A stretch of 7,308 nt of DNA from Fidelibacterota bacterium (GCA_012964845.1 DTTG01000171.1:1-7308), one strand, 5' to 3'. Counted from the first letter of the stretch, positions 1 through 6,731 are shown. Numbers and translations are program-made. The notes: generated by a model from the sequence alone, not told the origin.

Positions 1-1139
<1,139 letters not shown>

Positions 1140-1141
1140 AA

Positions 1142-1321
1142 ATGGAAAACCAAAATAGTTCATTTTTCGATAAAGCAATCTTCAAGGAATGGTATTTCAA
1201 AAAAGGACTCATTCTTATTGATATATTCCTTATTATTGCTCTCATTCAGTATTTTATATTTGACGGCTCTTTTGATGATATGATTTTATGGGTAAAGGGG
1301 TTTTTCCAATATTATTTTTAA
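1142..1321 (+). CDS. small single-span membrane protein (59 aa), function unknown
   Basis: I do not recognise this family. The frame starts at an ATG two bases after the ligA stop codon and runs 59 codons to TAA. The product begins polar (MENQNSSFFDKAIFKEWYF), then has Lys-Lys-Gly and a hydrophobic segment of about 19 residues (GLILIDIFLIIALIQYFIF, 22-40), then an acidic patch (DGSFDD) and an aromatic tail ending QYYF. It is therefore predicted to be a one-span inner-membrane peptide. The tight spacing suggests it is co-transcribed and perhaps translationally coupled with ligA. The only Shine-Dalgarno-like sequence is a weak GGAAAA. Evidence that it is real: intact frame, position right behind ligA, and a coherent membrane-protein composition. 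Evidence against: the region is AT-rich, where Phe/Ile-rich frames arise easily, and there is no homology support. Confidence 0.55.
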   Translation: MENQNSSFFDKAIFKEWYFKKGLILIDIFLIIALIQYFIFDGSFDDMILWVKGFFQYYF

Positions 1322-1373
1322 TCAATTGCTATTGAAATACACTTATAACACAAAATGAGATAAATAAAAAAAT

Positions 1374-2399
1374 ATGAAAGAAGTAATAATTACAAAATAC
1401 GGTGCACCCAGTGTTTTACAAGTACGGGAGAAACGCAATCCAAATCCGCGTGAAGGTGAGGTTTTAGTACGTAATCATTTTACTGGTATTAACTTTTCGG
1501 AAATCATGGCACGGATGCGTTTGTACCCGGGAGCACCAAAACCGCCAACAACTTTAGGCGCCGAGGCATGTGGCATAGTTGAGTCTGTGGGGAAAAATGT
1601 CACCCGCCACAAACCCGGCGATAAAGTGATGTTATTCTGTAAATACAATAGTTATTCCACCCATATCTGCACCGATGAAACACTGGTTATGCCTTTACCT
1701 GAAAAGTTCAGCCTAGAAGAGGGGGCGGCATTCCCTCTCGTTTATGTGACAGCCTATATGATGATGTTTGATTTAGGAAATTTCCAGAAAGGTGAAACCA
1801 TTCTCATTCATGGAGCTGGTGGTGGTGTAGGTACGGCTGCCATTCAACTGGCTCAAGCTGTAGGAGGAAATATTATTGGTACTGCATCTCATTGGAAACA
1901 TTCCAAACTAAAAGAAATGGGCGTCCAAAACTGCATTGATTATAATGTTGAAGATGTTTACAATAAAGTAATGGAATTTACCGGAAACCGTGGAGTAGAT
2001 TTAATTATTGATCCCGTGGGTGGCAAAAATTGGAAAATCAGTTATAAATGTCTCAGCAAAATGGGAAAACTCATTATTTATGGAGACCAGAGTTTTGTTA
2101 AGGGTAAATCCTTTAGTTTTATTACCACAATGAAGGAAGTTTTTTCCATGCCCAAATACAGACCTATGGATCTCATGAGCCAAAACAAAAGTATTATGGG
2201 CTATCACCTGGGCAGACTGGCAGGAGCTGAAGATAAAATTCAGACGGCAGTAATAGCTTTATCTCAACTTGTCCAGGAAGATAAACTCTCGCCAGTGATT
2301 GACAAAATATTTCCCTTTACTGAAGCAGATAAGGCTCATGAATATATTCAAAATCGGAAAAACTTTGGGAAAGTTTTGTTAGATTTCAGAGATCAATAA
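1374..2399 (+). CDS. VAT1-like quinone oxidoreductase-type MDR protein
   Basis: This is a 341-residue medium-chain dehydrogenase/reductase of the zinc-independent quinone reductase branch, expected to be a soluble NAD(P)H-dependent oxidoreductase; the substrate cannot be read from sequence. The N-terminal GroES-like domain holds GEVLVRNHFTGINFSEIMAR (28-47) and the PGDKV turn (81-85). The Rossmann domain carries the nucleotide-binding loop GAGGGVG (147-153) followed by TAAIQLA. DLIIDPVGG (209-217), MGYHLGRL (275-282) and the terminal FGKVLLDF closely resemble the synaptic vesicle protein VAT-1 subgroup (FHLGYL and VGKVLL at the same places). No set of catalytic or structural zinc cysteines is visible. 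The start ATG lacks a clear Shine-Dalgarno sequence. It lies 52 bases after the small membrane ORF with no evident terminator between them, so read-through from ligA is possible. I see no functional link to the sulfur operon downstream. Confidence 0.9.
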   Translation: MKEVIITKYGAPSVLQVREKRNPNPREGEVLVRNHFTGINFSEIMARMRLYPGAPKPPTTLGAEACGIVESVGKNVTRHKPGDKVMLFCKYNSYSTHICTDETLVMPLPEKFSLEEGAAFPLVYVTAYMMMFDLGNFQKGETILIHGAGGGVGTAAIQLAQAVGGNIIGTASHWKHSKLKEMGVQNCIDYNVEDVYNKVMEFTGNRGVDLIIDPVGGKNWKISYKCLSKMGKLIIYGDQSFVKGKSFSFITTMKEVFSMPKYRPMDLMSQNKSIMGYHLGRLAGAEDKIQTAVIALSQLVQEDKLSPVIDKIFPFTEADKAHEYIQNRKNFGKVLLDFRDQ

Positions 2400-2428
2400 A
2401 AACTCCTTTTTGGTACTTCAATTATTTC

Positions 2429-2458
2429 TTGTATCTATTAGAGGAGGTTGTTTATATT
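2429..2458 (+). promoter_or_regulatory. candidate promoter for the cysteine leader and sulfur operon
   Basis: A possible -35 box TTGTAT (2429-2434) and -10 box TATATT (2453-2458, five of six matches to TATAAT) are separated by 18 bases. A start of transcription near 2465 would place the whole leader ORF and both complementary arms in the 5' leader of the operon mRNA. The -35 match is poor, and in AT-rich DNA such boxes occur by chance. The alternative is that the leader is transcribed by read-through from the oxidoreductase gene. Confidence 0.3.
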
Positions 2459-2489
2459 TCTTTTCGTGAAAAAAGAATATTCAAACCAA

Positions 2490-2558
2490 ATGGTGATGAA
2501 AATCGACAGCAAAAGAAGTTATTGTTGTTGTCACGGAGGAGGTGAATTGCCAGCTTAA
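2490..2558 (+). CDS. putative cysteine-sensing leader peptide (22 aa, Cys-Cys-Cys)
   Basis: The short frame ATG...TAA encodes a peptide whose second half reads SYCCCHGGGELPA. Three TGT codons in a row (2523-2531) stand out in a 22-residue product lying directly upstream of a terminator and then a cysteine-synthesis operon. That is the arrangement of attenuator leader peptides in amino-acid operons such as trp and his. Start choice is uncertain: ATG 2490 is the first ATG, ATG 2496 and GTG 2466 are in the same frame, and none has a well-spaced Shine-Dalgarno site. A GAGGAGGT at 2441-2448 is too far upstream for either ATG, and 17 bases from the GTG. The start codon falls just inside the 5' arm of a long complementary pair, and the stop codon abuts its 3' arm. 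The peptide itself probably has no function after synthesis. An alternative is a small metal-binding peptide (CCCH). Confidence 0.65.
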   Translation: MVMKIDSKRSYCCCHGGGELPA

Positions 2559-2579
2559 GGTTTGAATAGTCTTAATATT

Positions 2580-2618
2580 AAAAACCCCTTTTGCCGATAA
2601 AGTAGAAGGGGTTTTTTT
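2580..2618 (+). terminator. intrinsic terminator 30 bases before cysM (attenuator terminator)
   Basis: AAAAACCCCTT (2580-2590) pairs with AAGGGGTTTTT (2606-2616), 11 pairs with a possible extra T-G pair, and a loop of about 13-15 bases. The U-tract of seven T (2612-2618) overlaps the 3' arm. It lies after the leader ORF and before the cysM ATG at 2649. No convincing promoter lies between 2619 and 2648; the TATAAT at 2645-2650 overlaps the start codon itself. The operon must therefore be reached by read-through of this hairpin, which supports an attenuation role over that of a plain gene end. It could also terminate transcripts of the oxidoreductase gene. Confidence 0.8.
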
Positions 2619-2648
2619 ATAAATATATTGTAATTTTAATATAGTATA

Positions 2649-3560
2649 ATGGAAACAGAATCAATTACTAACACCGGTTTACTGGATCTTATTGGGAACA
2701 CACCTCTAATGGATGTGAGTTTTCTTACACCTAATTCCAACTTTTCCCTGTTTGCCAAAGCCGAATGGATGAATCCTGGGGGTTCATTAAAGGACAGGCC
2801 TGTTAAACGGATGCTCACCCAAGCCATTGAATCCGGCGAACTTACCAAGGATAAAATCATTATTGATTCATCCAGTGGAAACGCCGGAATTGCATACTCA
2901 ATGATTGGCAATGCTTTGGGTTACCAGGTTGAGATAGTCATTCCTGGGAATGCCAGCCTGGAGAGGAAGCAACGCATGATAGCCCATGGCACCAATATTA
3001 TTGAAACCGACCCCAGTGAGGGCTACGATGAGGCTCTGCGGCATGTACATAAATTGGTGAATGCTGAACCCGATAAATATTTTCTCTGTGATCAATATGC
3101 CAATGATAATAACTGGCTCTCTCACTACCATGGGACTGCAGAAGAAATCCTCAGCCAGATGGATGGGGAATTTCAGTATTTTGTGGGGGGCGTGGGTACC
3201 GGCGGCGCAATAACCGGTATCGGCAGACGGTTGAAAGAAGTTTATCCCAATATTAAAATCCATGGGGTTCGTCCGGAAGTCTGGCCGGGTATTGAAGGCT
3301 TGAAACCCTTAGGATCGCCAGAAGATATTGTGCCTGAAATATTTGATGAGTCGGTTGTAGATGAATGGATTTATGTTACCGCGGACGAAGCCAAACACTG
3401 GTGTAACAAAGTAGCCAAAAATGGATTATTCGTTGGGCAATCCTCCGGTTCCTATTTAGCCGCCTGTTCCAAGCTAATGGAAAAAATTGAATCCGGGAAA
3501 ATTGTAACCCTTTTTAATGATTTCGGCGACCGCTATTTCAGCGCCGGACTATGGAGTTAA
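2649..3560 (+). CDS. cysM: CysM-like cysteine synthase, PLP-dependent (carrier-protein-dependent type)
   Basis: This 303-residue fold-type II PLP enzyme makes cysteine by beta-replacement on an activated serine. Visible signatures: LLDLIGNTPL (11-20), the Schiff-base lysine K48 in NPGGSLKDRP, the substrate loop SSSGNAG (74-80), SHYHGTAEEI (158-167), the phosphate-binding loop GVGTGGAITGIGRRL (181-195) and FVGQSSGS (261-268). The tail DFGDRYFSAG (291-300) resembles the end of the catalytic core of mycobacterial CysM, which uses O-phosphoserine and a thiocarboxylated carrier protein instead of free sulfide. The neighbours (Mec-type peptidase, CysO-MoeZ fusion) support the same role. Oddities: SGNA replaces the usual SGNT, and the protein stops at LWS without the longer C-terminal tail of the mycobacterial enzyme. 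A standard O-acetylserine sulfhydrylase is the alternative. The start ATG has no Shine-Dalgarno site; the gene follows the putative cysteine attenuator. Confidence 0.88.
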   Translation: METESITNTGLLDLIGNTPLMDVSFLTPNSNFSLFAKAEWMNPGGSLKDRPVKRMLTQAIESGELTKDKIIIDSSSGNAGIAYSMIGNALGYQVEIVIPGNASLERKQRMIAHGTNIIETDPSEGYDEALRHVHKLVNAEPDKYFLCDQYANDNNWLSHYHGTAEEILSQMDGEFQYFVGGVGTGGAITGIGRRLKEVYPNIKIHGVRPEVWPGIEGLKPLGSPEDIVPEIFDESVVDEWIYVTADEAKHWCNKVAKNGLFVGQSSGSYLAACSKLMEKIESGKIVTLFNDFGDRYFSAGLWS

Positions 3561-3561
3561 T

Positions 3562-4011
3562 ATGTCAGCAATAAATTTAACGCAGGAAATTATAAATCAG
3601 TTTTCAGCCCATGGAGAAGAAGACTATCCTCATGAATGCTGCGGATTTATTTTGGGCAGTTTCAAAGGGGATGAATCTTTTAGCCTGGAGTACCTCCCTG
3701 CAGCCAACACCAAAGAGGAAAACCGCGAACGGCGCTTTCTCATTGATCCCATGGCATACCAGAAAGCGGAAGATGAAGCAGATGAGAGGGATTTATCGGT
3801 TATCAGCATTGTACATTCCCATCCGGATCATCCGGATAAGCCCTCAGATTTTGACCGCGATCATGCCTGGCCGGGATTCAGTTATATTATCATATCGGTG
3901 CAGAATGGAAAAGCTGTGAGTTACCGTTCCTGGCAATTAAATGGAGACAGAAAATTTTTCATAGAAGAAAACATTAAAATAATTAAGGAGGAAAGCATAA
4001 ATGTCAAGTGA
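3562..4011 (+). CDS. mec: Mec-type JAMM/JAB zinc metallopeptidase for a sulfur-carrier protein
   Basis: This is a 149-residue single-domain JAMM/MPN+ peptidase. The zinc and catalytic residues are complete: E25 (HECCGF), H85 and H87 (HSHPDHPD), S95 and D98 (SDFD). In Mycobacterium the homologous Mec hydrolyses the CysO-cysteine adduct to release cysteine and regenerate the carrier; relatives such as QbsD and HcyD trim residues after a carrier's Gly-Gly. Both jobs would be useful here, since the adjacent carrier domain has its Gly-Gly buried in a fusion. I chose ATG 3562, which has GGAG at 3553-3556 with five-base spacing and follows the cysM stop by one base. An in-frame ATG at 3517 would add 15 residues unlike the family and overlap cysM. 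The 3' end overlaps the next gene by 11 bases, which suggests translational coupling. Confidence 0.92.
   Translation: MSAINLTQEIINQFSAHGEEDYPHECCGFILGSFKGDESFSLEYLPAANTKEENRERRFLIDPMAYQKAEDEADERDLSVISIVHSHPDHPDKPSDFDRDHAWPGFSYIIISVQNGKAVSYRSWQLNGDRKFFIEENIKIIKEESINVK
3985..3992 (+). promoter_or_regulatory. strong ribosome binding site of the cysO-moeZ fusion gene
   Basis: AAGGAGGA lies eight bases before ATG 4001, inside the end of the peptidase gene. It fixes the start of the fusion gene and shows that this organism does use Shine-Dalgarno initiation, in contrast to cysM, which has none. Confidence 0.85.
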
Positions 4012-5413
4012 ATTAAGAATCCCTTCTCCGCTGCGGCGATTTACTGATGGACAATCCAAATTAGAGGTGAATAGCAGTACTGTGGGAGAGGTTTTAAGTG
4101 AACTATTTCAGGCCTATCCGGAGATAAAAAACCACTTAGTTGAAGAAAATGGTGGTCTGAGAAATTTTGTTAATATTTTCATTGATGGTGAAGATATCCG
4201 GCAAAAAGGCGGCATGGATGCAGAAGTAAAAGATGGCGCTGATGTGCGCATAATTCCATCCATCGCTGGCGGTGCGCCCAAATTATCTCCCGATGAATTT
4301 ATCCGTTACAGTCGGCATCTATCCCTGCCTGAAGTAGGAATTGAGGGGCAGAAAAAAATTAAGGGTGCCAAAGTATTGGTGGTAGGTGCAGGCGGATTAG
4401 GCAGTCCCGTTTCGCTCTATCTGGCAGCTGCTGGTGTAGGCACTATCGGCATGGTGGACTTTGATGTAGTGGATATTTCCAATCTGCAGAGACAGATACT
4501 TTTTGGTGTAGACCAAGAGGGTAAATCCAAATTGGAATCAGCCAAAGAACGGCTGGTAAATCTAAATCCCCATACTGATTACATCCTCCACGAAGTGGCA
4601 CTGTCATCTGAAAATGCACTGGAAATTATCAAAGATTACGATATGGTAGTAGATGGCACCGATAACTTCCCCACCCGCTACTTAGTAAATGATGCCTGTG
4701 TACTTTTAGACAAACCCAATGTCTATGGCAGTATCTATCGTTTTGATGGACAGGTATCGGTATTCAATTATGAAGATGGCCCCTGTTACCGCTGTTTGTA
4801 TCCTTCGCCACCACCGCCGGGTTTGGTGCCCTCCTGCGCTGAAGGCGGAGTATTGGGAGTATTGCCGGGAATCATTGGTACCCTGCAGGCTAACGAAACC
4901 CTGAAAATAATTTTGGGAATTGGTGATCTCATGGTGAACCGATTTCTGCTATTCGATGCCCTCGCAATGGAATTCAATGAACTGAAAATTAAGAAAAATG
5001 ATGACTGTGTCGTGTGTGGAACCAATCCAACTATAACAAAACTCATAGACTATAAACAATTCTGCGGCATTGAATCGGTTACGGAAAAGGTTGATTACAA
5101 GGAAATGGATGTAATTGAATTAGAAAAAATACTTGAAAATGGGGCAGCCCCCACCATCATTGATGTCCGGGAAGATTTTGAGCTGGAAATATCCAAAATG
5201 GAAGGCGCAATCCACATCCCCATGAATGAACTGCCCAAACGCCTGGATGAACTCAGCGCTGATGAGGACTATGTAGTGATGTGCCGTACGGGTGTCCGCT
5301 CTGCCCAGATCTGTGAATTCCTGGCCAACCAGAATTTTAAATCCGTAGCTAATCTCACTGGCGGAATCAATGAATGGGCCAAACGGGTGGATGATTCATT
5401 GCCGGTGTATTAA
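4001..5413 (+). CDS. moeZ: fused CysO/ThiS-like sulfur carrier, MoeZ-type E1 and rhodanese
   Basis: The 470-residue protein has three domains. Residues 1-91 form a ubiquitin-like sulfur carrier very like mycobacterial CysO (IPSPLRRFTDGQ; RNFVNIFIDGEDIRQKGG; IIPSIAGG), ending in the carrier Gly-Gly at 90-91. Residues 92 to about 345 form a MoeB/ThiF adenylating domain: ATP loop GAGGLGSP (129-136), NLQRQ (161-165), DGTDNFPTRYLVND (218-231), zinc Cys pairs C262/C265 and C336/C339, and conserved C279 in PSCAEGGVLG. Residues about 365-470 form a rhodanese domain with active-site loop CRTGVR, C428. MoeZ-type enzymes adenylate the carrier C-terminus, and the rhodanese persulfide then converts it to a thiocarboxylate. 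In this fusion Gly91 is followed directly by Ala-Pro-Lys, so the carrier tail is not free and presumably needs cleavage, most simply by the upstream JAMM protein. Supply of thiocarboxylate to CysM is inferred from context; service to molybdopterin or thiamine synthesis is less likely. Confidence 0.93.
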   Translation: MSSELRIPSPLRRFTDGQSKLEVNSSTVGEVLSELFQAYPEIKNHLVEENGGLRNFVNIFIDGEDIRQKGGMDAEVKDGADVRIIPSIAGGAPKLSPDEFIRYSRHLSLPEVGIEGQKKIKGAKVLVVGAGGLGSPVSLYLAAAGVGTIGMVDFDVVDISNLQRQILFGVDQEGKSKLESAKERLVNLNPHTDYILHEVALSSENALEIIKDYDMVVDGTDNFPTRYLVNDACVLLDKPNVYGSIYRFDGQVSVFNYEDGPCYRCLYPSPPPPGLVPSCAEGGVLGVLPGIIGTLQANETLKIILGIGDLMVNRFLLFDALAMEFNELKIKKNDDCVVCGTNPTITKLIDYKQFCGIESVTEKVDYKEMDVIELEKILENGAAPTIIDVREDFELEISKMEGAIHIPMNELPKRLDELSADEDYVVMCRTGVRSAQICEFLANQNFKSVANLTGGINEWAKRVDDSLPVY

Positions 5414-5487
5414 TTTCTAGTTCCCTTCAAAAATTCGTGTCCCCGATTTGGACAATATAAATTAATCAGTCAACTAATTATATAATC

Positions 5488-5520
5488 TGCCCTTATTGAA
5501 CGAGGGCATTTTTCTTTATT
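5488..5520 (+). terminator. intrinsic terminator of the sulfur operon
   Basis: TGCCCT (5488-5493) pairs with AGGGCA (5503-5508) around a nine-base loop and is followed by TTTTTCTTTATT. It lies about 75 bases after the fusion gene's stop codon and ends the plus-strand operon before the convergent hspQ gene. In the opposite direction the hairpin lacks a good T-run, so it is probably one-way. The rest of 5414-5595 shows nothing else I can support. Confidence 0.8.
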
Positions 5521-5595
5521 ATTTGCCATTGTTTTATTCCACAATTAATTGGCTGAAAGTCGAACTGGAGAGCTACGTTTAGATAATAAATACAT

Positions 5596-5946
5596 TCAGC
5601 TTAAACCAATTTCAGGATTGATGGTTGGTTCACCATTAACCCAATTTGAGGTTTTAGAGTAAATCCCATTATTGAGGGTAGTAAAATATATTGGTACCAT
5701 CGGATGTATTACTTCACCATTGCTATCATCCATATCAAGGTTTCGTTCAGCTACATAGGTTGTATGCATGGCATTATGTACTAAAACTGTGTACCATGGT
5801 TTATCTTTTGGAGGCCTGCTCTTTGCTACATTGTTATACCATTCCTCAGTTGATTTAAAAGAATCATCAACTTTTAATATTACTCCCCTGTAATCAAATA
5901 GTTTATGTTTTATCAGCTGACCTATCTTATAATCAGGCTCTGGCAT
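5596..5946 (-). CDS. hspQ: HspQ/YccV-family protein
   Basis: This 116-residue protein contains the YccV-like domain of HspQ, at about residues 5-72: YKIGQLIKHKLFDYRGVILKVD, then KPWYTVLVHNAMHTTYVAERNL. The pattern IGQ..+H..FxYRGVI..VD ... PWY.VLV ... TYVAE is diagnostic. In Escherichia coli, HspQ is a small heat-shock-linked protein that affects DnaA stability, binds hemimethylated DNA and acts as a Lon specificity factor. Which of these roles holds here cannot be read. The C-terminal part (HPMVPIYFTTLNNGIY, 81-96) resembles the HP...YF...G.Y tail of longer family members, and the last 20 residues look unique. The start is supported by AAGGAG (complement of 5954-5959), seven bases upstream. 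It is the last gene of the minus-strand group, 86 bases after the lipoprotein gene, and ends convergent with the sulfur operon. Confidence 0.87.
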   Translation of the reverse strand: MPEPDYKIGQLIKHKLFDYRGVILKVDDSFKSTEEWYNNVAKSRPPKDKPWYTVLVHNAMHTTYVAERNLDMDDSNGEVIHPMVPIYFTTLNNGIYSKTSNWVNGEPTINPEIGLS

Positions 5947-5986
5947 GCTCAGGCTCCTTAATAATTATTTTGGCTCATTAAATTAA

Positions 5987-6009
5987 TATCCAGAAAGAAG
6001 ACCTGGATA
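5987..6009 (-). other. inverted repeat between tlpA-like gene and hspQ
   Basis: TATCCAG (5987-5993) and CTGGATA (6003-6009) are exact 7-bp complements with a nine-base loop, 23 bases after the lipoprotein stop codon and 41 bases before hspQ. No U-run follows on the minus strand (ATTAATTTAATGAG comes next), so it is at best a weak terminator. It could equally be an mRNA-processing hairpin or a dyad operator for hspQ. Confidence 0.35.
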
Positions 6010-6032
6010 GGTAAAATAACCACCCACCCAAA

Positions 6033-6731
6033 TCACATTTTTCCCTTTAAAAGTTTTTCTATCTCCTGCTGCAGTTTTTCATATTCACCATCCCCTTTTA
6101 CATATTGTCCACCGGGGTGTATATAGCGTACAATTCCTTTCCTGTCTAATAAAAAGGAAACGGAGGTCCATTTCCCCTTATTCGTTTTCAGCCACCAGTC
6201 ATTCAGTGTTTTCCATTCATGATCTATAGCTACTGGAAATTTAAAACCACGTTTTTCCGTATATCCTTTAATGGCATCTTTATCAATGGGATTCTTTGCT
6301 TTATGGTGATAAAAACCCAGTACCTGCAAGCCATCATTTTTATATGTTTCATGAAATTCATTTAATGCAGCAGCAGAGTTAATACAATAGGGGCATGTGG
6401 GTCCCGTCCACCACCGAATAAGGACTACCTTACCATGGAGCTCATTAAGGGTGAGCGGTTTTGAATTCAGCCAATCCGAGACCGTCCATTCAGGCGCATT
6501 TGTGTTCAGTATAATTGTTTCTTCTTTCTCTTTATGTAATTTATCATGATAGAATTGTTTTGCCTTCTCCATCAACTCCTTCCCTTGTTTTTCCATCCAT
6601 TCTGTTTTTAGCGCCTTATCTAATACCGTTTTGGTACTGTCTGCCTTTTGTTCCCAAACAAACTCTGCGGTATCATATTCACCTCCACATCCAACCAGGA
6701 AGATGAGCAGGATGATGGGAAACGTATGCAT
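6033..6731 (-). CDS. TlpA-like thioredoxin-fold lipoprotein
   Basis: The 232-residue protein is predicted to be exported and lipid-anchored. A short hydrophobic signal (MHTFPIILLIFLVGCGG) ends in a lipobox with C15 as the lipidated residue. Residues about 25-75 are charged and probably helical. The redoxin domain follows: GKVVLIRWWTGPTCPYCINSA with active-site CPYC (C113, C116), then GLQVLGFYHHK, FPVAIDHEW and SFLLDRKGIVRYIHPGG. This is the AhpC/TSA-TlpA family, which acts as a periplasmic thiol-disulfide reductant or resolves oxidised partners. Oddities: the usual cis-proline before SFLID is absent (residues 189-196 read TSVSFLLD), and the signal n-region has no Lys or Arg. An in-frame TAG sits immediately before the ATG, so the start cannot be further upstream. 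That TAG is the stop of the small ORF upstream, which implies coupled translation. Its redox partner is not identifiable here. Confidence 0.87.
   Translation of the reverse strand: MHTFPIILLIFLVGCGGEYDTAEFVWEQKADSTKTVLDKALKTEWMEKQGKELMEKAKQFYHDKLHKEKEETIILNTNAPEWTVSDWLNSKPLTLNELHGKVVLIRWWTGPTCPYCINSAAALNEFHETYKNDGLQVLGFYHHKAKNPIDKDAIKGYTEKRGFKFPVAIDHEWKTLNDWWLKTNKGKWTSVSFLLDRKGIVRYIHPGGQYVKGDGEYEKLQQEIEKLLKGKM

Larger units (their letters stand above)
2473..2618 (+). promoter_or_regulatory. putative translation-coupled transcription attenuator, cysteine-responsive
   Basis: Four pairing segments are visible. Segment 1 (2478-2487, TATTCAAACC) is the exact reverse complement of segment 2 (2559-2568, GGTTTGAATA); the pairing extends to 2473-2487 / 2559-2573 with one mismatch, giving 14 of 15 pairs around the leader ORF. 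Segment 2 can instead pair with segment 3 (2576-2586): five pairs GGTTT/AAACC, a small internal loop, four pairs AATA/TATT, and a seven-base loop. That second pairing takes five bases of the terminator's 5' arm and would break it. The Cys codons form the 3' arm of another hairpin (2505-2512 / 2525-2532, eight pairs including one G-U). Inferred model: with Cys-tRNA plentiful, the leader is completed and the terminator forms; a ribosome stalled at the Cys codons keeps segments 1 and 2 apart, so segment 2 pairs with 3 and the operon is read. Weak point: segment 1 lies about 35 bases upstream of the stall site, so its exclusion must be steric or due to a following ribosome. Confidence 0.55.

Noticed and set aside
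1326..1349. TTGCTA / TATAAC as a promoter for the VAT1-like gene
   Set aside because: The spacer is about 12 bases, too short for a standard sigma-70 promoter, and the DNA is AT-rich throughout.
2535..2558. Leader peptide Gly-Gly-Gly as a mimic of the sulfur-carrier Gly-Gly tail
   Set aside because: The similarity is only a run of Gly residues, and the peptide continues with ELPA; nothing else supports a carrier or peptidase-substrate role.
2628..2650. TTGTAA and TATAAT as a promoter immediately before cysM
   Set aside because: The spacing is only 11 bases and the TATAAT overlaps the start codon, so a transcript from it would start inside the gene.
2898..3263. Minus-strand ORF of 121 codons inside cysM
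   Set aside because: It is a shadow of a clear PLP enzyme gene and shows no domain signature.
3517..3561. Earlier ATG for the JAMM peptidase giving a 164-residue protein
   Set aside because: It would overlap cysM by 44 bases and add 15 residues unlike the family. ATG 3562 has a GGAG site and the usual spacing.
5552..5582. tRNA-like stretch (GTCGAACTGGAGAGCTA) in the convergent intergenic region
   Set aside because: No acceptor, D or anticodon stem can be paired around it on either strand.
5552..5599. GCTGAA / TTCAGC inverted repeat at the end of hspQ
   Set aside because: Only six pairs with a 36-base loop, and no T-run; this is expected by chance.
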